From Sinorhizobium fredii (GTDB taxonomy: Bacteria; Pseudomonadota; Alphaproteobacteria; Rhizobiales; Rhizobiaceae), in assembly GCF_002944405.1 (NCBI RefSeq), contig NZ_CP024307.1, positions 2,252,501 to 2,316,500 on the forward strand: a DNA stretch of 64,000 nt. Direction: 5' to 3'. Shown here one piece after another: positions 17,048-25,949 of the stretch; the first letter of the stretch is position 1; every line of letters begins with the position of its first letter. Below the pieces are notes generated by a model that saw only the letters and a list, made by a program, of their open reading frames with translations, was not told the DNA's origin and ran no database searches. The translations under genes were made by a program, and so were the position numbers.

Positions 17048-19120
17048 ATGCGCATCGAAAGCACTTCCGAAATCGAGACCAATATGACCGAAGCCGCGCA
17101 GAAGGATCCTCTGGTGCTTTTCATGCCTTCGGGCAAGCGCGGCCGCTTCCCGGTCGGCACCCCAGTGCTCGATGCTGCGCGCAAGCTTGGCGTTTATGTC
17201 GAAAGCGTCTGCGGCGGCCGCGCCACCTGCGGACGCTGTCAGGTGTCCGTGCAGGAAGGCAATTTCGCCAAGCACAAGATCGTTTCCTCGAACGAACACC
17301 TCTCCCCGATCGGCCCCAAGGAGCAGCGCTACGCCACGGTGCGCGAACTGCCCGATGGTCGTCGCCTCTCCTGCTCGGCGCAGATCCTCGGCGATCTCGT
17401 CATCGACGTGCCGCAGGATACCGTCATCAATGCCCAGGTGGTGCGCAAGGCCGCAACCGACCGGTTGATCGAGCGCAATGCCGCCGTCCAGCTCTGCTAT
17501 GTCGAAGTGGACGAGCCGGACATGCACAAGCCGCTCGGCGATCTCGACCGGATGAAGGCGGTTCTGGAGAAAGACTGGGGCTGGAAGGATCTGCTGATCG
17601 CGCCGCACCTGATCCCGCAGGTTCAGGGCATCCTGCGCAAGGGCAACTGGGCGGTGACCGCCGCGATCCATCGGGACATGGATTCCTCCCGCCCCTTCAT
17701 CGTCGGCCTTTGGCCGGGATTGAAGAACGAGGCCTATGGAATAGCCTGCGACATCGGCTCGACGACGATCGCCATGCACCTGGTGTCGCTGCTCTCCGGC
17801 CGAATCGTTGCCTCTTCGGGCGCATCGAACCCGCAGATCCGCTTCGGCGAGGATCTGATGAGCCGCGTCTCCTATGTGATGATGAACCCGGATGGCCGCG
17901 AGGCGATGACCAAGGCCGTGCGGGAAGCGGTGAACAGGCTGATCGGCAAGGTCTGCAGCGAAGGCGGCGTCGATCGGCACGACATCCTCGACATGGTGGT
18001 CGTCGGCAACCCGATCATGCATCACCTTTTCCTCGGCATTGACCCGACGGAACTCGGCCAAGCGCCCTTCGCACTCGCGGTTTCTGGCGCGCTGCAATAT
18101 TGGGCGCATGAGATCGACATCGAGGTCAATCGCGGCGCGAGGCTCTATATGCTCCCCTGCATCGCCGGACATGTCGGGGCGGATGCGGCCGGCGCGACGC
18201 TTTCGGAGGGTCCGCATCGCCAGGACAAGATGATGCTGCTCGTCGATGTCGGTACCAATGCCGAAATCGTCCTCGGCAACCGCGCCCGCGTCGTCGCCGC
18301 CTCCTCGCCGACGGGCCCGGCGTTCGAGGGAGCTGAAATTTCCTCCGGCCAACGCGCCGCACCCGGCGCGATCGAGCGCGTCCGCATCGACCCGGAGACA
18401 CTCGAGCCACGCTTCCGCGTCATCGGTGTTGACAAGTGGTCGGACGAGGAGGGCTTCGGCGAGGCCGCCGCAGCGGTGGGCGTTACCGGGATCTGCGGCT
18501 CGGCGATCATCGAGGTGGTCGCTGAAATGTATCTCACCGGCATCATCTCGCAGGACGGCGTCGTCGACGGTGCGATGGCTGCTAAAAGCTCGCGTATCGT
18601 TCCGAACGGCCGCACCTTCTCCTACCTGCTGCATGACGGCGAACCGCGCATCACCGTGACGCAGAACGACATCCGAGCGATCCAACTCGCCAAGGCTGCG
18701 CTCTATGCCGGCATCAAGCTCTTGATGGAAAAGCAGGGCGTCGAGCATGTCGACACGATCCGCTTTGCCGGCGCCTTCGGCTCCTTCATCGATCCGAAAT
18801 ACGCCATGGTGCTCGGCCTGATCCCGGATTGCGACCTCGCCGAGGTGAAGGCAGTCGGAAATGCCGCCGGCACCGGCGCCCTTATGGCCCTCCTCAACCG
18901 CGGTCACCGCCGCGAGATCGAGGAAACCGTGAGAAAGATCGAGAAGATAGAAACGGCTCTTGAATCGAAATTTCAGGAGCACTTCGTCAACGCCATGGCG
19001 ATGCCGAACAAGGTCGACGCCTTTCCGAAGCTCTCCGAGGTCGTGGCGCTACCGGAGCGCAAGGCGCTGGCCGATGACGGCGAAGGCGGTGGGCGCAGAA
19101 GGCGCAGGAGCCGGGAGTAG
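17048..19120 (+). CDS. ASKHA-type corrinoid reductive activator (RACo, DUF4445) with 2Fe-2S domain
   Basis: 690 aa. The N-terminal 2Fe-2S ferredoxin domain has Cys55, Cys61, Cys64 and Cys109 (CX5CX2CX44C). A middle domain follows, then the ASKHA ATPase core (YGIACDIGSTTIAMH, LLVDVGTNAEIV, and RFAGAFGSF). RACo proteins use ATP to return adventitiously oxidised Co(II) corrinoid to active Co(I). This is essential for a corrinoid cycle in an aerobe. The C-terminus is Arg-rich. Start 17048; ATG 17084 is an alternative. Confidence 0.92.
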   Translation: MRIESTSEIETNMTEAAQKDPLVLFMPSGKRGRFPVGTPVLDAARKLGVYVESVCGGRATCGRCQVSVQEGNFAKHKIVSSNEHLSPIGPKEQRYATVRELPDGRRLSCSAQILGDLVIDVPQDTVINAQVVRKAATDRLIERNAAVQLCYVEVDEPDMHKPLGDLDRMKAVLEKDWGWKDLLIAPHLIPQVQGILRKGNWAVTAAIHRDMDSSRPFIVGLWPGLKNEAYGIACDIGSTTIAMHLVSLLSGRIVASSGASNPQIRFGEDLMSRVSYVMMNPDGREAMTKAVREAVNRLIGKVCSEGGVDRHDILDMVVVGNPIMHHLFLGIDPTELGQAPFALAVSGALQYWAHEIDIEVNRGARLYMLPCIAGHVGADAAGATLSEGPHRQDKMMLLVDVGTNAEIVLGNRARVVAASSPTGPAFEGAEISSGQRAAPGAIERVRIDPETLEPRFRVIGVDKWSDEEGFGEAAAAVGVTGICGSAIIEVVAEMYLTGIISQDGVVDGAMAAKSSRIVPNGRTFSYLLHDGEPRITVTQNDIRAIQLAKAALYAGIKLLMEKQGVEHVDTIRFAGAFGSFIDPKYAMVLGLIPDCDLAEVKAVGNAAGTGALMALLNRGHRREIEETVRKIEKIETALESKFQEHFVNAMAMPNKVDAFPKLSEVVALPERKALADDGEGGGRRRRRSRE

Positions 19121-19132
19121 CTGCAGAGCCGC

Positions 19133-19600
19133 TTATGCCACCTTCGCGGCAAACGACGCCAGCAACCCACCCCATCCTTTTTCAGAGTCGAGCACGCCGC
19201 GCAGATCCTCGGCCTTAACGCCATAATTGCCAAGATCGCGGTGCTCCAGCGTGACGATCGTCTCGCCTTCGCCCTTCGCCTCGAACCAGACTTCGACTTC
19301 CGTCTGGAATTTCGGCTCGAAGTCGAAATCGGCGTTGAGCTGCCAAGCGAGAAGAATGCGGTGCGGCGGATCGCAGGTGATGACGCGGCCCCATTCGCGC
19401 TCCTCGCCGGCATTCCCGACTTCGTACCATCTGCCGCCCGCTCTGGCCTCGACGATCACCGTCTTCTGTCCGGACTCCGTCAGGCTGTGCTCTTTGATCC
19501 ACCAGCCACCCATGCCGTTCACGAAGAACTCGAAGGCCTTCTGCGGAGACGTGCGGACGGCAACCGATTTGCGGACCGGGACCGGTTCGATCCTGTGCAT
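19133..19600 (-). CDS. SRPBCC (AHSA1-like) domain protein
   Basis: 155 aa, START/Bet v1-like fold: VRTSPQKAFEFF, WEVG-type RWYEVGNAGEE, RVITCDPPHRILLAW and a C-terminal ESEKGWG-like end. Usually paired with an ArsR regulator, as here (gene at 19640, same strand, 40 bases upstream). Probably binds a small hydrophobic ligand; the ligand is unknown. Confidence 0.88.
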   Translation of the reverse strand: MHRIEPVPVRKSVAVRTSPQKAFEFFVNGMGGWWIKEHSLTESGQKTVIVEARAGGRWYEVGNAGEEREWGRVITCDPPHRILLAWQLNADFDFEPKFQTEVEVWFEAKGEGETIVTLEHRDLGNYGVKAEDLRGVLDSEKGWGGLLASFAAKVA

Positions 19601-19639
19601 GAGGTTTCTCCCGGTCGTGTGCCTCTTTTAGATAGTCGT

Positions 19640-19960
19640 TCAGTCTTTATCCTGATCGGCCGCCGCTTCGACATTGGATTTGAAGGCGGCGAGTTGGTCA
19701 GTCCAGAAGCGGTCCAGCCACTGCCGCAAGGGTCCCAACCCAACGGGATCGATGGAGTAGATCCGCCGCACCCCCGCGGGTTCCTCACGAATGAGCCGTG
19801 TTTCCTTCAAGACCTTCAGGTGCTGCGAGATCGCCGGTTGCGATACGGGCATGGTGCGCGACAGTTCGGAAACGGACTGCCCACGCGCTGCAAGGCGCTC
19901 GAAAATCGCCCTTCGTGTCGGATCGGCCAGCGCAGCAAAGACTCTAGCTTCATAAGTCAT
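19640..19960 (-). CDS. ArsR-family transcriptional regulator
   Basis: 106 aa winged helix: LADPTRRAIFERLA, VSQPAISQHLKVLKE recognition helix, then a GVRRIYSIDP wing. No obvious CXC metal motif, consistent with the SRPBCC-linked, non-metal subgroup. First gene of a two-gene operon with the SRPBCC protein. Confidence 0.9.
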   Translation of the reverse strand: MTYEARVFAALADPTRRAIFERLAARGQSVSELSRTMPVSQPAISQHLKVLKETRLIREEPAGVRRIYSIDPVGLGPLRQWLDRFWTDQLAAFKSNVEAAADQDKD

Positions 19961-20032
19961 GGCTTATTATAAGCTGCTACTTATGTCCGTCAAGCCAGGA
20001 CGAGGCCTCGTCGCAGGCCGCAAGAGCCTCGG

Positions 20033-20947
20033 CTAAACGGCCTCGGCCATCCTGCCCGTATGCAGTTGGAGTTCGGCGAAAGCCTCACGGACGTGTTCGG
20101 CAACCGCCAGTACCGGTGCCGGTGCATCCTCAACCACCTTCAGCCCGATATCGTAATGGCCGAGATCGGGCAGCCCGTCTCGCTCGCCGAGCTGCACCAT
20201 CTCCCCTTGGACTAGATAGCGCGGCAGCGGCGCGATCGCGAGGCCGGCGCGCACCGCAGCACGTTGTCCCGTCGTATAGGCGCTCAGGAACGCCACGCGG
20301 AATTTGCGCCCGGCCCGCGACAGCTTCTCGACCGCATCGGCGCGCCATACGCATCCGTCCTCCCACATCGACACCGGCAGGGGATCGCGCAGATGCGCGT
20401 TGCCGCACTTGGCCCCGGCCCAAACCAGCTTTTCCTGCATCAGGATTTCGCCGTCCTTGGACGCCTCGTCGGAAAGGCTGTTATAAATGGCAATGTCGAG
20501 CCGGTGCTCGTCGACCCGCTTGCGCATGGCGTTGCTCATCCCGATCGACACGTCGACCGTGACATTCGGGTAGGTCTCGGCAAAACGCTTCAGCACATCC
20601 GGAAGGATGCGCTCGCCCACATCTTCCGGCGCGCCGACGCGGACGACGCCGTTCATGTCGGGCAGCAGGAAGCGAGACACGGTCTCGTTGTTGAGCGACA
20701 GGAGCCGGCGGGCGAAGCCGAGCAGCAACTCGCCCTTCGGCGTCAATGAGACAGACCGCGCGTCGCGCAGGAAAAGCGTGCAGCCCAGCGTCTCTTCGAG
20801 CTTCTTGATCTGCATCGAGACCGCGGAGGGTGTGCGGTACACGGCTTCGGCCGCAGTCGTGAAATTGCCGGTTTCGGCAATGGCGACGAAGGTCTTCAAC
20901 ACATCCATTTCGAGAAGCGGAAGCGCGTGGCGCAGGATCATGTTCAT
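20033..20947 (-). CDS. LysR-family transcriptional regulator
   Basis: 304 aa. ATG 20947 has a perfect GAGGAGG ribosome site, so the longer frame to 20992 is rejected. HTH at about residues 15-75 (FVAIAETGNFTTAAEAV, SAVSMQIKKLEE), then the effector domain. Divergent from the 114-aa gene at 21079. TTCGTTTGATTGA at 20993-21005 in the shared promoter recurs at 21459-21471, a likely operator. Confidence 0.9.
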   Translation of the reverse strand: MNMILRHALPLLEMDVLKTFVAIAETGNFTTAAEAVYRTPSAVSMQIKKLEETLGCTLFLRDARSVSLTPKGELLLGFARRLLSLNNETVSRFLLPDMNGVVRVGAPEDVGERILPDVLKRFAETYPNVTVDVSIGMSNAMRKRVDEHRLDIAIYNSLSDEASKDGEILMQEKLVWAGAKCGNAHLRDPLPVSMWEDGCVWRADAVEKLSRAGRKFRVAFLSAYTTGQRAAVRAGLAIAPLPRYLVQGEMVQLGERDGLPDLGHYDIGLKVVEDAPAPVLAVAEHVREAFAELQLHTGRMAEAV

Positions 20948-21078
20948 GGCGGCCTCCTCATTCAGAAAAACTGAAAGATAGCTTAACTCCATTTCGTTTG
21001 ATTGAATATTACATCGGGGCGATAGTCAAGCTCGCAAGGAAGCGGGGAAGCACCCGCAAAACACAAAGGAGCAAGGTC
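20948..21078. promoter_or_regulatory. LysR divergent promoter with TTCGTTTGATTGA motif
   Basis: AT-rich spacer between the divergent genes. It holds TTCGTTTGATTGA (20993-21005), found again before the DUF1127 gene. LysR proteins usually bind such divergent spacers, so this is the expected autoregulatory site. Confidence 0.55.
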
Positions 21079-21423
21079 ATGACCGCCCTATCTTTGGCGA
21101 TCGACAACGTCGCCGCAACCGCACGACGGATCAGTGGCACTCCTTCATTCGGGAAGGACCCGATCGGCGGATCTGCGCCGCAACACAATCACGTCGTCCG
21201 GCATGCAGGCGACGACGGCGATCTCGTTCTCGCAATGCTGTCGCGAGCCCAGGTCTTCATCGAGCGGATCGCGGAGAGAAGGCGCGCGACCAAGCTCGCC
21301 AGAAACCGAGTGGAAACCCGGCGCCAATTGGCGAAACTGCCGGCAAGGGTCAGAAATGACCTGTTACAAGCGGAACAGAAGGTGATCAGGAGCCCTGATA
21401 CAAGCTGTTACGTGCAGCAGTAA
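21079..21423 (+). CDS. Hypothetical protein, 114 aa, divergent from LysR
   Basis: ATG 21079 after AAGGAGCAAGG. Polar N-terminus with HNHVVRH, then a basic helical C-terminal half (IERIAERRRATKLARNRVETRRQLAKLP) that resembles the helical end of DUF1127-like proteins. Probably a LysR target by position. Confidence 0.6.
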   Translation: MTALSLAIDNVAATARRISGTPSFGKDPIGGSAPQHNHVVRHAGDDGDLVLAMLSRAQVFIERIAERRRATKLARNRVETRRQLAKLPARVRNDLLQAEQKVIRSPDTSCYVQQ

Positions 21424-21432
21424 GAGATCACC

Positions 21433-21479
21433 ATGTTTGATGGAAAACATCAAACATATTCGTTTGATTGATCAATCAG
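21433..21479. promoter_or_regulatory. Operator-dense palindromic region before the DUF1127 gene
   Basis: Three overlapping symmetries in under 50 bases: ATGTTTGATG/CATCAAACAT (10-bp perfect arms, 21433-21457), ATCAAAC/GTTTGAT (21449-21468), and the 14-base palindrome TGATTGATCAATCA (21465-21478). TTCGTTTGATTGA, shared with the LysR promoter, lies inside. Strong candidate binding region for the adjacent LysR protein. Confidence 0.6.
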
Positions 21480-21537
21480 GTTGCGCCATAACCAAGACAT
21501 GGTCGCGACCTTTTGAGAAGCTCAGAAGGAACCAGCA

Positions 21538-21735
21538 ATGTCTATGAACCAACATTCTTCATCGTCGAGCCAGAGCCTTGCGGCTTTGCCCGGTCTTTTC
21601 AGCCTGCGCGCCCGCGCCTGGGCCGCCTGGAAGCGGCACCGTAACGAGCGCATCTTGGAGAACCTCTCCTACGACACGCTGAAGGATATCGGCTTCCCTT
21701 CCGTCGACGACGCGGTGCACAAGACGGAACAATGA
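21538..21735 (+). CDS. DUF1127 domain protein
   Basis: 65 aa. Ser/Gln-rich N-terminus, then ARAWAAWKRHRNERILENLSYDTLKDIGFP, the DUF1127 (YjiS-like) core. Short DUF1127 proteins in alphaproteobacteria bind RNA or affect phosphate and carbon metabolism. AAGGA precedes ATG 21538. Followed by a 10-bp hairpin terminator. Confidence 0.85.
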   Translation: MSMNQHSSSSSQSLAALPGLFSLRARAWAAWKRHRNERILENLSYDTLKDIGFPSVDDAVHKTEQ

Positions 21736-21787
21736 ACAGCGACACGACCTGTCGAAAGCCCCGCGCCTGGCAGGGGCTGATGAAATG

Positions 21788-21825
21788 AAGAAGGGCATTC
21801 CCGACCGGAGTGCCCTTCTTGCGTT
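21788..21825 (+). terminator. Hairpin after DUF1127 gene
   Basis: Perfect 10-bp arms AAGAAGGGCA (21788-21797) and TGCCCTTCTT (21811-21820). The tail is GCGTTG, so the T-run comes from the arm itself. Confidence 0.65.
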
Positions 21826-21979
21826 GCGCCACCTTCCGAGGCAATCCGATCATGCTGGATCGGAGGTGTGGTCCCGCACATGACCCTCGCTAAGGCAGCC
21901 CCGGCTCGGCTCTTGTCAGATACCGACATCGTCTCCCCCTCCCCGAGAAAGTCGTAATTTACAAAATGTGCAACCAACG

Positions 21980-22177
21980 TCATGAGCGGTACACATCGGA
22001 CGCTTGGCGGCGTTTCTTGTCGAAATGCGTCACTTCAGCCAAGACGTCTGTCGCTTTCGTGCAATCAGCAAACTCCTCCCGCCTGAGAAGAGCCCGCGGC
22101 TCGATGTCGCAATGCGAAATTTCTTCCCGGTCGCGGCTTTCCATGCCAATGTCGTAAACAGACAAGCCGGATGACAT
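21980..22177 (-). CDS. Doubtful small ORF, 65 aa
   Basis: Encodes a polar protein (MESRDREEISHCDIEPRA near the start) with reasonable composition, but no clear ribosome site and no recognised family. The plus strand carries another open frame here. Included only as a possibility in an otherwise gene-free 480-base stretch. Confidence 0.25.
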   Translation of the reverse strand: MSSGLSVYDIGMESRDREEISHCDIEPRALLRREEFADCTKATDVLAEVTHFDKKRRQASDVYRS

Positions 22178-22222
22178 ATTACAAGCGACGAATAGACACC
22201 CTCGTCCAGCATGGGAAGCCTC

Positions 22223-23227
22223 ATGAACAAGCCTCTGACCAAAAAGCGCTCGCTCGTCTTCTTTCTGGTGCCGAACTTTTCAATGCTGCCCTTCTCCGCG
22301 GCGATAGAAACGCTTCGCATCGCCAACCGCATGCTCGGCTACGAGGCTTACACCTGGCGCCTCGCCTCAACCGACGGTCAGAAGGTCTTTTCCTCGGCCG
22401 GCATTGCCCTCGAGGTCAACACCTCGCTTGCGGACGAGCGCAAGTTCCTGGCAGGCGAAAACCGCCCCTCCATGGTGCTTGTCTGTTCGGGCGTCTATGT
22501 CGAGGAGTTCCAGAACAAATCGGTCAATGCCTGGCTGCGCGAGGTCTACAATCGCGGCATCGCCGTTGGAAGCCTCTGTACGGGCGCCCATGTGCTGGCC
22601 TCCGCGGGCCTGCTCACGGGCAAGCGCTGCGCCATCCACTGGGAAAATTTGCCCGGCTTTTCCGAGAGCTTCCCGCAGGCGGAGGTATATGCCGACCTGT
22701 ACGAGATCGACAGCAACATCTACACCTGCGCGGGCGGCACCGCTTCGCTTGACATGATGCTGAACCTGATCGACCAGGATTTTGGCGAAAGCCTCGTCAA
22801 CCGGGTCTGCGAGCAGGCCTTGACCGATCGCGTGCGCGGTCCGCATGACCGCCAGCGGCTTCCACTGCGCGCCCGCCTGGGGGTCCAGAACGCCAAGGTC
22901 CTCTCGATCATCGAACTGATGGAAGCGAACCTCTCAGAGCCGCTCTCGCTCCTCGAAATCGCCGAAAGCGCCGACCTGTCGCGCCGCCAGATCGAGCGGC
23001 TGTTCCGACAGGAGATGGGCCGCTCGCCGGCGCGCTATTACCTGGAGATTCGCCTTGACCGCGCACGGCATCTGCTGATCCAGTCGTCGATGCCGGTGGT
23101 CGAGGTGGCCGTCGCCTGCGGTTTCGTGTCCGCCTCGCACTTCTCCAAGTGTTATCGCGAACTTTACAACCGCTCGCCGCAACAGGAGCGCGCCGAGCGC
23201 AAGCTGACGCTGCAGATGGCGCGCTGA
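22223..23227 (+). CDS. GlxA-family (DJ-1/PfpI + AraC HTH) transcriptional activator
   Basis: 334 aa. The N-terminal DJ-1/PfpI-like domain (FLVPNFSMLPFSAAIETLRI, SLCTGAHVLASAGLL nucleophile-elbow-like region) is followed by two AraC helix-turn-helix units (LLEIAESADLSRRQIERLF and VVEVAVACGFVSASHFSK). Members GbdR, CdhR and ArgR-like sense betaines, carnitine or amino acids. Location within about 3 kb of the corrinoid cluster makes it a candidate activator of quaternary-amine use. Start 22223 chosen for GGGAAG; ATG 22211 is possible. Confidence 0.9.
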   Translation: MNKPLTKKRSLVFFLVPNFSMLPFSAAIETLRIANRMLGYEAYTWRLASTDGQKVFSSAGIALEVNTSLADERKFLAGENRPSMVLVCSGVYVEEFQNKSVNAWLREVYNRGIAVGSLCTGAHVLASAGLLTGKRCAIHWENLPGFSESFPQAEVYADLYEIDSNIYTCAGGTASLDMMLNLIDQDFGESLVNRVCEQALTDRVRGPHDRQRLPLRARLGVQNAKVLSIIELMEANLSEPLSLLEIAESADLSRRQIERLFRQEMGRSPARYYLEIRLDRARHLLIQSSMPVVEVAVACGFVSASHFSKCYRELYNRSPQQERAERKLTLQMAR

Positions 23228-23279
23228 GGCCGGCTGAAGCAAGGCATCGCAGGCGGACCGCGAGCCGGCCCGTCAACCC

Positions 23280-24611
23280 TCACGACGCCAGCGCATCGAG
23301 CAGCGTCAGCTCGGAAATGACGCGGTTTCGCCCGGCGTGTTTCGCCATATAGAGAAACTGGTCGGCGGCGTGCAGGTAGTTCTCGAAGGCTTCCGGCGCC
23401 TCGATCGTCGCAAGACCGATCGAGACGGTGATCGCCAGCTCCTCATCGTCGGCGACGATCTTCGTCTTCGCCAGTTCCGCCCGCAGTTTTTCACAAAAGG
23501 CGAATGCGTCGCGCACGCCGTGGCCATCGAACAGGATACCGAACTCCTCGCCGCCGAGCCGCGCCAGGAGATGCTCCTCTCCAACGAGAGTCTTTAATTG
23601 CCGGGCGACATGCTTCAATACGAGATCGCCGATCTCGTGGCCGTAGGTGTCGTTCAAGCGTTTGAAATGGTCGATGTCGAGGACGGCGATCGAGGTCCCT
23701 TCGCCGCGTCGTAAATATTGATCAACCAGGCGCGGGCCGGTCATGAAGAAATGGCGGCGGTTGAAGATTCCCGTCAGGTAGTCGCTGGCCGCTGCGAGTT
23801 TCAGGGCCTGAATGCGCTTCTGAAGCATGGCGGCGTGCCGAACGCGGCCGCTGAACTCAGCCTCGAGGAAAGGCTTGCGGATGAAATCCGCGCCGCCGGC
23901 CTCGAAGAAGCGCGCAGCGAGTCGTGCATCGCCCTGTTCCGAGAGACCGATGATCGGTACGGCATCCTCGCCCTGGCGCTTGCGCACTTCTTCGAGCAGG
24001 GCGAGACCGGCAAGGTCGGCAAGACCTGTATCGGTGACGACCACGTCGACTGCCCCGCCCTGGTCCAGGACCTGCAATGCTTCCCACGCTTCCGACGTCT
24101 CGATCACCGCAAATAGCCCCCGCCGCAGGACGCCTGCCATCTGCTCCCGCGAGGCCGCACAGGAATCCACCAGCAGCACATTGGTTCGCCCCTTGGTGAG
24201 GACCCGGTCGACCGCCGCGATCAGCCGCTCGATCGACTCTGGCTCGTTCTTGACGATGCAATCGGCAACGCCCCGGTTGAGGATCTGATCGCGGGTGCTG
24301 TCGTTGAAGGCGGCGGTGAAGACGATTGCCGGGACATTGTTCGCCAGAATGAAGTCCAAGGCCTCGCAATTCGGGGCGTCGGGCAGGTTGAGATCGAGGA
24401 CCGCGAGCGAAAACACCCACTCCTCCGCCGCAGCAACCTCGGCCTTCACCGCGGCGAGCGAGGCGCAATGGGCGACATTTATTCCGTGCGTAAGCTCCAG
24501 CCCGTGTTTGAGAGCGGCCGCGAACATCCGTGAATCCTCGACGAGCAGCAGACGCTTGTCGCGGTGCTTCTGAATATGGTTCGCCCGTCCCGACGCGCGG
24601 CGCAATCTCAC
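23280..24611 (-). CDS. Tandem-receiver diguanylate cyclase (REC-REC-GGDEF)
   Basis: About 443 aa from GTG 24611. REC1 (RLLLVEDSRMF ... LAVLDLNLPDA, Asp present), REC2 (NVLLVDSCAAS ... VVVTDTGLADL, Asp present), then GGDEF with active site LGGEEFGILF and the D-H-F-K-R-L-N-D signature. Makes c-di-GMP under phosphorelay control. The open frame extends to 24746 but that leader is not protein-like; no ATG lies near the expected start, so the start is uncertain. Same strand as the tandem REC gene at 24886. Confidence 0.88.
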   Translation of the reverse strand: MRLRRASGRANHIQKHRDKRLLLVEDSRMFAAALKHGLELTHGINVAHCASLAAVKAEVAAAEEWVFSLAVLDLNLPDAPNCEALDFILANNVPAIVFTAAFNDSTRDQILNRGVADCIVKNEPESIERLIAAVDRVLTKGRTNVLLVDSCAASREQMAGVLRRGLFAVIETSEAWEALQVLDQGGAVDVVVTDTGLADLAGLALLEEVRKRQGEDAVPIIGLSEQGDARLAARFFEAGGADFIRKPFLEAEFSGRVRHAAMLQKRIQALKLAAASDYLTGIFNRRHFFMTGPRLVDQYLRRGEGTSIAVLDIDHFKRLNDTYGHEIGDLVLKHVARQLKTLVGEEHLLARLGGEEFGILFDGHGVRDAFAFCEKLRAELAKTKIVADDEELAITVSIGLATIEAPEAFENYLHAADQFLYMAKHAGRNRVISELTLLDALAS

Positions 24612-24885
24612 GACCCCTGCAACCCTATCCCCTGCGGCAGCTCGTCCCCGGTCGCAGCGACGCCAAGGCTTTTGCCTCTGCGCGATCCGATCCGTGCGGC
24701 GGAGCCACGTGACCCAATATGCAATTGCGCCGATTCGCATCGTCACCGAAGCCCCTCGGTGAGATGCGCCTATCTGGGAATCCCCAGTTCATCTGCTGCG
24801 ATTGAACGGGCTGCCGGTTGCAATTTCGTTAACGCAGCAACCACCAGCATGGAATTTCAACTGCTTGCTTGAAAATTCGCGAGCG

Positions 24886-25719
24886 TCAGGCGGGAATTTT
24901 CACCCTTTCGCTCAAAGTCTTGATTTTCGTCAAAGTGTCGAGGTTCTGGTTGACGCGGCAATAGAACTCCTCGTTGACGAAGGGACGCACGACGAAATCA
25001 TTGCCGCCGGCCTTGAGGAAGCGCGCGGAAAGCAAGCGGTTGGTCGACGATGAGACGCCGATGATGCGCAACTGATGCGGTCCGTGGGCCGAGCGGATCC
25101 GGCGCGTCAGCTCGAAGCCGTCGATATCCGGCATGTTGTAATCGGTGATGACCAGCGCAATATCCGGATTGTTCTTCAGGATCTTCAGCGCCGCCGCACC
25201 GCTTTCGGCCGAGCTGGTGCGAAAATTGTAGCGCTTCAGCTGCGTTGTCAGCAGCGCCCGCGCGGTCGGGCTGTCGTCGACGATCAGCACGTGATGCTTC
25301 TGGTTGGTGAGGAACCGGCAGACCGATTCCGCCAGCATGTCGACAGCAAAGACGCTGTCCTTGATCACATAGTCGACGATGTCCTTGGCGAGAATCGCCT
25401 CACGCGTCTTCTCCTGAAAGGAACCGGTGAAGACGACCGTCGGCACGCTCATGTCGATCAGATAGTTGAGCGCCTCGCCGTTCTCCGCACCCGGCAGGTT
25501 GATGTTCGAAATGGCAAGCGAGGCCGGAAAGGACGCATTCTCCACGGCAAACTGCAAATCCTCGTAGTCGCGGCAGACGATCACGTCGATATCGAACAAC
25601 TCCTTCAGTCGTTTCGAAACCATCGATGAGAACAGGTTGGAGTCCTCGGCAAGCACAATGCGGTGCTCGCCAAGGGATTCGCCGGAATAATACATTCCGG
25701 AAACGCCGAAGAATGACAT
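24886..25719 (-). CDS. Tandem-receiver response regulator with degenerate first REC
   Basis: 277 aa, two REC domains and no output domain. REC1 keeps the acidic pair (LAEDSNLF) but the phosphoacceptor position reads ISNINLPG, with Asn in place of Asp. REC2 is intact (LIVDDSPTAR, VITDYNMPDIDG). It matches REC1-REC2 of the neighbouring cyclase domain for domain, so the two probably arose by duplication. A phosphate sink or adaptor role is inference. Confidence 0.88.
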   Translation of the reverse strand: MSFFGVSGMYYSGESLGEHRIVLAEDSNLFSSMVSKRLKELFDIDVIVCRDYEDLQFAVENASFPASLAISNINLPGAENGEALNYLIDMSVPTVVFTGSFQEKTREAILAKDIVDYVIKDSVFAVDMLAESVCRFLTNQKHHVLIVDDSPTARALLTTQLKRYNFRTSSAESGAAALKILKNNPDIALVITDYNMPDIDGFELTRRIRSAHGPHQLRIIGVSSSTNRLLSARFLKAGGNDFVVRPFVNEEFYCRVNQNLDTLTKIKTLSERVKIPA

Positions 25720-25949
25720 TGATCGCCTATGTGAAAGAGTGTCCCCGAAAGCATCGTAGGGGAAGAGACTTTATCGGGTGTTAATGGGAGGAATCGCGGG
25801 GTGAAGCGCCGCAGTAAAGCTTGCGAATGGATTACCCTCATCCTGGCCGGCGAAAGCAGGAGCGCCCCTCTTTCTCTAAGCGGCCGCTCGCCTTCGTTAG
25901 ACAAGACAAATCGCCTGACCACGCGTCAGTTTCCGTATAGAATGCCGGC

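Noticed and set aside
16970..18982. 670-codon minus-strand open frame opposite the RACo gene
   Set aside because: Shadow of the activator, whose motifs are unmistakable on the plus strand.
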